Assembly (NCBI GenBank): GCA_900548135.1
Contig: URJC01000146.1
Span: 1 to 6,482, forward strand
Source: an uncultured Odoribacter sp.
GTDB lineage: Bacteria > Bacteroidota > Bacteroidia > Bacteroidales > Marinifilaceae
Length of the DNA stretch: 6,482 nt
Direction: 5' to 3'
Positions within the stretch are counted from its first letter, which is position 1. Each line of letters opens with the position of its first letter. A program made the translations under genes and the position numbers. Shown here one piece after another: positions 1 through 6,482 of the stretch. Below the pieces are notes generated by a model. It made no database searches and had not been told where the DNA came from. It saw only the letters and a program-made list of their open reading frames with translations.

Positions 1-2100
1 AAAGAAAGCCATAAAGATTCAAATTGTGCTGCTAGGATAAAATAAAGCATTAAGATAGCCACAACGATAATCAGAACCATTTCCCATAAAGTTTGGGTGC
101 CGGAAAACAGACTCCCCTCAAAATTGACGTCCATTTCATTTGCTAATGCCTCTTGTCGTACCACCTCCGTTATTTTACGTGTATTTTTTCCGACCTGACA
201 GACATCGAGGGGGACAACGACGCCTTCTTTTTTACCTGTGATTTTTTTATGATCGTAGTCAATGGATAATTCAACAAGGGATTCTGCCGGAATGTAGTTT
301 TTCCCATCTTTGGTGACAATTTGGGTTGTACTGAGGATGGTACGCAACGGGCGTTCACTTTCAGTAATGACAATCGGGATATAGCGGCTTCCTGTGTTGA
401 GTTTACCAATGCTATTTTTATTAATATTTTTTTCTAGTTCATAAATGACTGCATTCTGGTCAACATTATAGATGGCAAGACGTTCCGGCAGCAGATGAAT
501 AGCAATTCTTTCAACTGTTGGTGTGTGGTTGAGATTCAGTTCGGGCATCATCTCATTCAGATGGTCTATGAATTGATTGACCTTGTCAACAGGGAGAGTC
601 TCACGTCTTTCGGTACCGGAAAGGTTAATCACTAAAGGGGCTTCTTCTTCAGAAAACATTTGCTCAAAAAGATTCTTTACCTTGTTGTTTTCCACACTGG
701 CTTCGGGATATTTTTCCCGGATGTATTGATGCATACGGGTGAGCAGTTCTTGAAGGCTTTTGTTGTCTTTGGTTTTGACATAAAATTCCGCTTCGTTTAA
801 GTTTTGCTTTTCTTCCCGGTTTAGAAGAAATTGCTTTTCCCCGGTGAAGCAGCTGATTTCTTCACAATCATCTCTGAATGTTTTGATGATGTCGTTTACC
901 CTGCGTTGGTTTTCGTTGATGTGAATGCTGGTATTCCAATCTGTTTTTACCAGCATTTCGTTGATTTCGATCGGGGGCATTTGTTCTATCTTTAGTGCAA
1001 AAGCCAGACTTATGCCCAATATCAGTAAGATTCCCACCAGGATTGTGGTTCGCCTGCGGTGGTAAAAGACAAAATGGTAACCTCGGGTGTAATATTCATT
1101 CAGGTGTTTCAGGCTTATTCGTTCAATAAACCGGTTGATCTTACTGTCATGGGCATGCAGGAATAGAAGGTGGAAAATAACCGGAACAATGGATATGGAA
1201 ACAAACAGGGAGACAAACAAACCGATAGAAACGGCCATTGCCTGATCGTAAAAAAGGGCACCGGCAATCCCTCCTAAAAATATTAAGGGGATAAATACGG
1301 CACAGGTAGTCAGTACTGAAGACAACAACGGCCTGATGATTTCATTGGTTCCCAGGTTACAGGAATCCAGCAAGGAATATCCCCGTTCACGGTATTGATT
1401 GATATTATCGATGACGATGATGGAGTTGTCGACCATCATACCTACTCCGATGATCAGGCCTGCCAGGGAAATAGTATTGATAGAAAGGCTAAAGAGTTGG
1501 AAAAACAAGATCGTAATGATGGTAGATGTGGGGATACTCAGGGCTATGATCAGGGAAGAACGGATATCTTTCAGGAAAAACAACATGACCATTACGGCCA
1601 GGATAATGCCCAATACCAGACTTTGCGAAAGATTACTGATGGTATAGTTCAAAAGAGTGGCCTGGTCCCGGGATACGGAAAAGTCAATATCCGGATAGTC
1701 TTTCCTGAAATTTTCCAGCATCTCGGATACCCTGTCTTTCATTTCCGACATGCGGGCACTCGATTGTTTGATGACTGCCATGCAAAGAGCTTGTTTATTG
1801 CCGTTTATGAAAACACCTCTTTTGTCGCGGGGACGTATACCGACTTCGGCAACTTCCTGGATTTGGATTAACCGTCCTTCGATATTCAGGTAAATACCGG
1901 CTATTTCTTCTGCTGACATCAGCTGGCTGGCAAATTTGACATTATATTGGTAATATCCGTCCCGGATGCTCAGACTTCCTGCGATCTGGTTGTTTTTATC
2001 AATGGCAGATTTTAATTGCTCCAACGTGATATTCAGACTTCTTAGTTTGGCATCATTCGGAAGAATATACATTTCGGGTTGGTAATTGCCACTGATGTCT

Positions 2101-2110
2101 ACCATTGGGC
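2101..2110 (-). other. Frameshift site in the second RND permease (probable 8-base deletion)
   Basis: The minus-strand reading TTG-CCC-AAT-GGT gives L-P-N-G and then runs out of frame. One base over, ATG-GTA-GAC-ATC gives M-V-D-I-S-G, the proper RND continuation. The first permease has Q-M followed by ten residues ending in ITG at this place (EGIDNVNITG). The second permease, if repaired by dropping one C, has Q-L followed by only seven (PMVDISG). It is therefore three codons short as well as out of frame. Losing 8 bases between TTGCC and CAATGG accounts for both at once. A one-base slip in the CCC run (2109-2107) is the simpler chemical event but leaves the three-residue gap unexplained. Confidence 0.82.
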
Positions 2111-2608
2111 AACTGTTCAAGGCGCTTTTTCAATACGGCCTCCGTGAATTCACAAAATTCCAGAAATTTATTTTCTGAGGAAGCATCCCTTAGGTTGACC
2201 TGTATGTAAAATACCGGAATATCCGAAGTGGACGCTTTGATTATGGTAGGACGTTGCATGTCGTTGGGAAGGCTATTCATGGCAGCGTCTACTTTTTGGT
2301 TCACTTCTATAAAGGCATAATCTATAGAAGTCCCGTATTCAAACTTCATGGTGATTTGCCCTCCTCCGTCTTCTGATTCCGAACGGATTGAGGTCAAATG
2401 CGGAATTTGCTGCAGTTGGTTACGCAGATAACGGGTGATGGTGTTTTCAACTTCATTGACTGAAGCATCCTCCCGGCTATAATGTATACTGATTTCAGGT
2501 ATATCTATGTCTGGCATTAATGAAACCGGTAATCTGAATGCGGCTACTCCTCCCAGTACGATGAACGCAATGGTAGTCATGATAACAGCTACTGGACGAT
2601 GAAGAAAG

Positions 2609-2619
2609 AATTTTATCAT
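2609..2619 (-). repeat. 11-base direct repeat, downstream copy at the second permease start
   Basis: This is the second copy of ATGATAAAATT. It forms the first codons (M-I-K-F, the last partial) of the second permease. The annotated start is kept here because 'MIKFFLHRPV' is a typical RND N-terminus and TM1 follows directly. The sequence before it (CATTCTAAAAT) has no Shine-Dalgarno motif, as is common in Bacteroidota. Confidence 0.5.
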
Positions 2620-2655
2620 ATTTTAGAATGCCGATTATGTTTAAATATTGATTTC

Positions 2656-2666
2656 AATTTTATCAT
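2656..2666 (-). repeat. 11-base direct repeat, upstream copy (ATGATAAAATT)
   Basis: The minus-strand string ATGATAAAATT in the spacer between the two permeases matches the start-codon region of the second permease exactly. The copies are 47 bases apart, so the upstream ATG is in a different frame from the gene. From this ATG a 16-codon reading frame (MIKLKSIFKHNRHSKI) runs to a TGA at 2618-2616, overlapping the gene's start in an ATGA arrangement. In AT-rich sequence this may be chance. Confidence 0.45.
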
Positions 2667-2668
2667 TC

Positions 2669-5600
2669 CTATTTTTTTCTCTTTTCCGGTTGTGTGGATT
2701 TTTCTGGAACTAATTCCGTTTGCTTAAACATAACCGGTAGTATGAGAATCAGAACGATCAGGGAGAATCCGAGCCCGCTCATGGTTCCTATAGCCAGGCT
2801 AAACCAGAAATCACTGATTTCCCCTATCAGAAAAGGAATGAATCCTAACATGGTAGATACAATGGTTAGCAGGATCGGGATAATTTTTGCGTTATAGGCT
2901 TTCAAATAGGTATGCAAGCCTTTGGGCAGGCCCCGTTTTATGCGGTTATTGTAATCGTTGATAATATATAAGATAGCATTAACGGACAATCCGCACATGA
3001 CAATAAATGCCGCTAGTCCGCCTTCATTGAATTGAAGCCCGAAAAAATAGAAGCCTAGAAAACATCCGATAAAAGATATGGGAGCAATCAGGATCACAAC
3101 TAAAGCTTGCCGTAAGGACTCCAGCAGGATCGCACAGATAAAGTAAATGATTGTGAGGACTAAAAGAATATACCAAATGCGGGTATCTATGCCTCCGGCC
3201 CCTTTCCAAAAAGAGTATCCCCACCTTTGTCCTTCCGATACCCGGAAGCCCACAGGCATATTTTCATTCATCTCTTTTATAATCCGTTCTTTTACTTTAT
3301 CCGAATACATATAATCGCCAATAAAATCGTATTGTACCAATACTTCGTATTCCTGATTGGTTTTAGTAATAGACTCGAAGCTTTGGTCTTCTTTTACCCT
3401 TCCGACATCTTCCAGGCGGAATACTGACTTGTCTCCTTGGAGCGGACGGTTCTCCAATTCCCAGAGACTGGCGTTCTGCTGGATATAAGGACGGAGAATA
3501 ACCGGTGAAAGCTTATTATTGATGTAAACTTGGGTTTGTACATCTTTTTTTCCGGATAGCCTGCTCAGGTGGGACAGCATACTCCGGATATCAGAGTTAT
3601 TACGGGCTAGTTTTTCTTTGTTCACCTCGACAGCATATTCTTTGTTTTTGACCGGATTGCGTTGACTCCCGATATAGAGTTTTTTGACTCGTTTGAGCTC
3701 GGATAATTTGTCTTTCAATTTTTCGGCATACTTCATGACTTGCCGGTAATTGTAGCCTGTAACTTTAAGGCATTCGCTCCGGAATTCATTGTTCAGACGG
3801 TTTGAAAATCCCCGTCCCACACCCTGAATTTCGGAATCTGCATTTCCGATGGTATTGGCAAAACGGATCAGTTCATTTTGCAACATTTCGGGAGCTCCGG
3901 TATATTCTTCTTCTTTTTTAAAGGTGATACGCAAATAACCTCTATTGGGCGAATTGACATTGGAGGTAAATGTTTCGATCTCAGGGAAACCGGTCAGGAA
4001 TTGTTCTACCTTCAGAAATGCTTCGTTCATCTGTTCCAGTGAAGCACCATGCGGCATACTCATCGTGAGGTTGATCATGGTACGTGCTTTTTCTTTCGGA
4101 TTATGCTGTCTCCATTCACCTCCTCCACCTTGTATGAAGAGCCGCAGGCTACCTCCGAGGCATTTGTCAATCCAGGGTTTAGCTTGTAAAAAGAACTCAC
4201 TGCTGAATATTCGGTTGTAATATTCTGAATATGGTTTGTTCCGGTCAATGGTTGTTGGGAGCAGGAATACAGGTAACCCGAAGCCTAAAATGATGAGGGT
4301 AAAAAGCAGTTTCCGGTGGCGTTGGGTAAACGAAATCAATTGTTCGTACTTGTCGGTAAAGCGTACTATTTTGCGTAGTCGTTGAAAGTGGCTGACCGGA
4401 TTAGGAGGAGGAAGGGGAATTTTTTCCATTAATGCAGGCACGAAAAATAAGGCGACTAATACCGATAGGGTCAGGTTAATGATGATGACAGATGAAAATC
4501 CCCACATATTACGCATGATCGCATTATCCATATTGAAAATGACGATTAAAGCGCCCATCGTGGTTAAAGTTGCTGCCAAAATGGCCATGAAGACTTTCCG
4601 GTTGTGATGGTGCCGGTAATGGTCGGCCATAACGATGACATTATCTATGATAATACCGAATGAAACGGTAATACCTGCCAGAGAATACAAATGAATCTCA
4701 ATGCCCAAAGAGTAATAAAAGACCAGTGCGATAAGAATGTTGGCAGCCAGGCAGATGGTGATGATAATCAGATAACGCAGACTTCGGCTGGTAAGCCAGA
4801 CAAACAAAAGAAGAATCAGTATTGTTAGGGCTGTACGGGTTAGGTTGTCGGCTAGTTCATCTTTCAATTCTTCGCTGTTGTCCAATATCATTTTGGTTGA
4901 ATAAGTGTTGGGAAATCCCTCTGACAATTCATCCATTTTAGCTTTGACTTTGTTGGAAAGATCGATCATATTCGATTTTTTCTGGCAGAAAATATTGATA
5001 TTGATCCGGTTCAGCCCATTGATCCGGTAATAGGAATTGGGTTTGGCTTCCCGGTAGTCCAGCGTGGCTATGTTTTTCAGGTAGATGATTTTACCTTCGC
5101 TCGATTTGATTGGAATATCCAGAAAGTTTTCATCAGCTTCCCGGGGATTTCCTTTATAGACAATATAAGCATATTTTTCTTTCGGATGGGGTTGTAATAA
5201 TACTTTTCCTCCATCCCGGCGGTTGTAATATTTATTAATTGCCTGGGTAATATCTGCAGGTGAAATATGCAGGTTTTGTAATATTTGCGGATCATAAAAC
5301 AGAACCCATTCAAAAGGTATTGCTCCTGTGATATTAACGTTGTCTATACCTTCCATTTGGGAGATGATCGGTGTGATCTGGTCTTCGGCAAAAGTGGCTA
5401 CGTCCTGGGTAGTTCCCGGACCGGTGATGGTATAACTTAATAATAGTTGCGGACCGTCATCGTCATTTTCTTGATTCTGGATTTCCCCGCCACGTATTGT
5501 TCCTATATGGACGTCTTCGGGAAGACTTTTTACCAGTGAACGGAGGAGAGAGCCCAGATAGAGCTTGACAGCATCTATATTTTCTGTTTTATCAATTGAA

Positions 5601-5860
5601 AGGGTGATTGTCCCATAGCCTAGTCCTGTCCGGGAGTTAATACCTGTCAGTCCTTTAGTGCGGGCAAAAGCTCCTTCCAATTTGGAAGTGACCTCTAATT
5701 CAAGCATTTCCGGATTGGCATTGGCCCATGAATAAGATACACTCAGCTGATTCGACCGGGAAGAGGGCATCAGTTGTAATGATATTTTGGGAATCAGAGA
5801 TATTCCCAAAAGCATGAATACAATGAATAAGGTATTTATCGAAAAAGCTGATAATTTCAT
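2669..5860 (-). CDS. RND-family efflux permease (AcrB-like), first of two in tandem, complete
   Basis: Proton-driven inner-membrane permease of a tripartite efflux pump, 1063 residues, the usual RND length. The ATG at 5860 is chosen because TM1 follows directly (residues about 8-30). The topology is the RND pattern: a large periplasmic loop (about 31-335), TM2-TM6 (about 340-478), a linker, TM7 (about 516-536), a second periplasmic loop (about 537-890), then TM8-TM12 (about 893-1046) and a charged tail ending EKRKK. TM4 holds 'FGIIIDNVIV' with D406-N407, where AcrB has D407-D408. TM10 reads 'CGLSVNAIL', with V960 at the place of AcrB K940. The porter-domain segment 'QMEGIDNVNITG' (about 168-179) aligns with AcrB-type 'LPGVGDVQLFG'. 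A His-rich cytoplasmic turn (H414, H417-H419) follows TM4. Its overall divergence from the second permease suggests a distinct RND subgroup rather than a recent duplicate. No Shine-Dalgarno sequence is evident. The stop TAG (2671-2669) lies 49 bases before the second permease. Family assignment is secure; substrate, and whether it works alone, are unknown. Confidence 0.95.
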   Translation of the reverse strand: MKLSAFSINTLFIVFMLLGISLIPKISLQLMPSSRSNQLSVSYSWANANPEMLELEVTSKLEGAFARTKGLTGINSRTGLGYGTITLSIDKTENIDAVKLYLGSLLRSLVKSLPEDVHIGTIRGGEIQNQENDDDGPQLLLSYTITGPGTTQDVATFAEDQITPIISQMEGIDNVNITGAIPFEWVLFYDPQILQNLHISPADITQAINKYYNRRDGGKVLLQPHPKEKYAYIVYKGNPREADENFLDIPIKSSEGKIIYLKNIATLDYREAKPNSYYRINGLNRININIFCQKKSNMIDLSNKVKAKMDELSEGFPNTYSTKMILDNSEELKDELADNLTRTALTILILLLFVWLTSRSLRYLIIITICLAANILIALVFYYSLGIEIHLYSLAGITVSFGIIIDNVIVMADHYRHHHNRKVFMAILAATLTTMGALIVIFNMDNAIMRNMWGFSSVIIINLTLSVLVALFFVPALMEKIPLPPPNPVSHFQRLRKIVRFTDKYEQLISFTQRHRKLLFTLIILGFGLPVFLLPTTIDRNKPYSEYYNRIFSSEFFLQAKPWIDKCLGGSLRLFIQGGGGEWRQHNPKEKARTMINLTMSMPHGASLEQMNEAFLKVEQFLTGFPEIETFTSNVNSPNRGYLRITFKKEEEYTGAPEMLQNELIRFANTIGNADSEIQGVGRGFSNRLNNEFRSECLKVTGYNYRQVMKYAEKLKDKLSELKRVKKLYIGSQRNPVKNKEYAVEVNKEKLARNNSDIRSMLSHLSRLSGKKDVQTQVYINNKLSPVILRPYIQQNASLWELENRPLQGDKSVFRLEDVGRVKEDQSFESITKTNQEYEVLVQYDFIGDYMYSDKVKERIIKEMNENMPVGFRVSEGQRWGYSFWKGAGGIDTRIWYILLVLTIIYFICAILLESLRQALVVILIAPISFIGCFLGFYFFGLQFNEGGLAAFIVMCGLSVNAILYIINDYNNRIKRGLPKGLHTYLKAYNAKIIPILLTIVSTMLGFIPFLIGEISDFWFSLAIGTMSGLGFSLIVLILILPVMFKQTELVPEKSTQPEKRKK

Positions 5861-5890
5861 AATCGTACCGATCTCGATCGTAAGGGCTAC
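5861..5890 (-). other. 30-base spacer between adaptor and first permease, with a short imperfect inverted repeat
   Basis: The spacer shows no promoter, terminator T-run or Shine-Dalgarno motif. Positions 5866-5882 read TACCGATC-TC-GATCGTA, an imperfect inverted repeat with a two-base centre. It lacks a following T-tract and is too short to call a terminator or operator. The spacing fits co-transcription of adaptor and permease. Confidence 0.4.
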
Positions 5891-6482
5891 TTAACCTTTC
5901 AGTTGGTCAGGCGTTGTTATTTCCGTAACAAATACATCGCTTTCGTGTGAAAGCCCTAAATTATTGTCGTAAATAACTTCTTCTCCTTCTTTTAGGCCTG
6001 ATTCAATACTGATTTCTTTACTATTTTCCACTCCTGTAGTCACATATTTCCAGATGGCTTTCCCATTTTCATGTACGAATACCACTTTTTTTCCTTGGCG
6101 GGGGAGTACGGCCATTTTAGGAACGATCAGTTTATTTTCGATACGGCGTTTCAGGATGATGTTTACATTCATGCCATCCACTAGCAGATGTTCGTTGTTA
6201 TTGGTTGTGGCCTTGATTTTAACCATTCCGTTTTCATCAATTTTGGGATTTACTTCTGTCACTTTGCCATGTAAAGTGATTTGATTATTTGCATAAGGGG
6301 TTAATTCAACATCCATACCTTTCCGGATATATCCGATCTCTGTCTCCAGTACATTGAAGACCACTTCCATTTGCGAATCATTGATTAAAGTACAAAGATT
6401 TTTGTATTGGGAAGTCGGATTATAAGGTTTTGCCTCCAGATCGGCTACTACTCCGTTAAAAGGCGCCCGGGGATAGATATTG
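5891..6482 (-). CDS. RND efflux periplasmic adaptor (membrane fusion protein, HlyD/AcrA-like), C-terminal part
   Basis: Periplasmic adaptor that would link an RND permease in the inner membrane to an outer-membrane channel. The gene enters from the right edge: the frame is open to 6481, giving 196 readable residues up to the TAA at 5893-5891. The first in-window ATG (6370) is internal, because coding continues upstream of it. Visible residues 1-14 (NIYPRAPFNGVVAD) match the segment where the lipoyl domain ends in this family (typically 'I.AP.dGvV'). Residues about 36-110 look like the beta-barrel domain, including a 'RKGMDVELTPYA' stretch and 'GKVTEVNPKID'. Residues about 111-196 ('LIVPKMAVLPRQGKKVVFV' then 'VTTGVENSKEISIESGLKEGEEV') match the membrane-proximal domain. 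The signal peptide or lipobox, the helical hairpin and most of the lipoyl domain lie outside the window. It lies 30 bases upstream of the first permease, which supports co-transcription. The family is confident; the substrate cannot be inferred. Confidence 0.9.
   Translation of the reverse strand, partial: NIYPRAPFNGVVADLEAKPYNPTSQYKNLCTLINDSQMEVVFNVLETEIGYIRKGMDVELTPYANNQITLHGKVTEVNPKIDENGMVKIKATTNNNEHLLVDGMNVNIILKRRIENKLIVPKMAVLPRQGKKVVFVHENGKAIWKYVTTGVENSKEISIESGLKEGEEVIYDNNLGLSHESDVFVTEITTPDQLKG

Larger units (their letters stand above)
1..2619 (-). pseudogene. Second RND-family efflux permease (AcrB-like), frameshifted and cut by the window edge
   Basis: This gene encodes a second RND permease, unlike the first in sequence. 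It starts at the ATG at 2619 with a canonical N-terminus (MIKFFLHRPVAV, then TM1 and 'RLPVSLMPDIDIPEI'), and codons 1-171 are in frame. Near 2104-2109 the frame breaks, and the first frame ends at a TGA (2055-2053) after 17 unrelated residues. Translation of the shifted frame from 2105 to position 3 gives about 701 uninterrupted codons of normal RND protein. These include 'MVDISGNYQPEMYILP', TM2-TM6, TM4 'GVGMMVDNSIIVIDN' (Asp-Asn at 1430-1425), TM7 near 'TTILVGILLILGISLAF', the second periplasmic loop, and TM8 'LIIVVAILMLYFILAAQFES' at the window edge. TM9-TM12, about 150 residues, would lie outside the window. No other stop or shift was found, so the lesion looks recent or is a sequencing error. 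The upstream half alone (188 residues) has one membrane helix and cannot form a transporter. Confidence 0.9.

Noticed and set aside
170..409. A 79-residue minus-strand frame near the window's left end, considered as a separate small gene.
   Set aside because: The same strand in a neighbouring frame encodes continuous second-permease sequence without stops, so this is a shadow.
1395..1871. A 158-residue open frame on the plus strand.
   Set aside because: It lies wholly antisense to conserved RND sequence (TM2-TM4 region) of the second permease. It is rich in Asp, His and Gln, as expected from reading hydrophobic helices backwards, and matches nothing I recognise.
2101..2110. Programmed ribosomal frameshifting to join the two halves of the second permease.
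   Set aside because: There is no slippery heptamer (only CCCAATG) and no evident downstream stem. Three residues also appear to be missing, and RND permeases are not known to use recoding.
3945..4220. A 91-residue plus-strand frame and other 60-80 residue frames on either strand within 2694-5313.
   Set aside because: All overlap the intact first permease in other frames, have no family features, and are typical shadows.
5866..5882. The inverted repeat in the adaptor-permease spacer as a terminator or operator.
   Set aside because: Arms are about seven bases with one mismatch or bulge, a two-base loop and no T-run. It is too weak to support either role.
1..6482. Mobile element, CRISPR array, phage, toxin-antitoxin or other novel defence system.
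   Set aside because: Coding sequence of a single efflux operon fills nearly the whole window. No terminal repeats, transposase, spaced repeats or unrelated small genes are visible.

Overview
The window is one stretch of a three-or-more-gene operon, read entirely on the minus strand, that encodes a tripartite RND-type multidrug/solute efflux system. Reading in the direction of transcription (high to low coordinates), it contains the C-terminal part of a periplasmic adaptor (membrane fusion protein, 6482-5891), a complete RND inner-membrane permease of 1063 residues (5860-2669), and a second, different RND permease (2619 to beyond position 1) that carries a frameshift. Spacers are 30 and 49 bases, with no terminator or obvious promoter in either, so the three genes look co-transcribed. 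The outer-membrane channel (TolC/OprM-like) and any regulator would lie outside the window.

The organism is most likely a member of the Bacteroidota, probably Bacteroidales. This is inferred from moderate GC (low to mid 40s % by eye), AT-rich leaders without clear Shine-Dalgarno sequences, and the general look of the proteins. No rRNA or other marker is present to confirm it.

I translated the minus strand base by base from 2105 to the window edge. The second permease is open throughout (about 701 codons) in a different frame from its own N-terminus (codons 1-171). The break is a single point near 2104-2109. The N-terminal frame stops at 2055-2053, after 17 out-of-frame residues. Comparison with the neighbouring permease indicates that exactly three residues are also missing at the break. 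One 8-base deletion explains both the frame change and the missing residues, so I call this gene a pseudogene or disrupted gene, with a sequencing error as the alternative.

Functionally, an adaptor followed by two dissimilar RND permeases resembles operons such as mdtABC, where two permeases form a mixed trimer. If that applies here, loss of the second permease could disable or change the pump. Both permeases have an Asp-Asn pair at the TM4 proton-relay position instead of Asp-Asp, and the first also lacks the TM10 lysine. No mobile element, CRISPR array, RNA gene or unknown system was found. There is no gene-free stretch over 300 bases.
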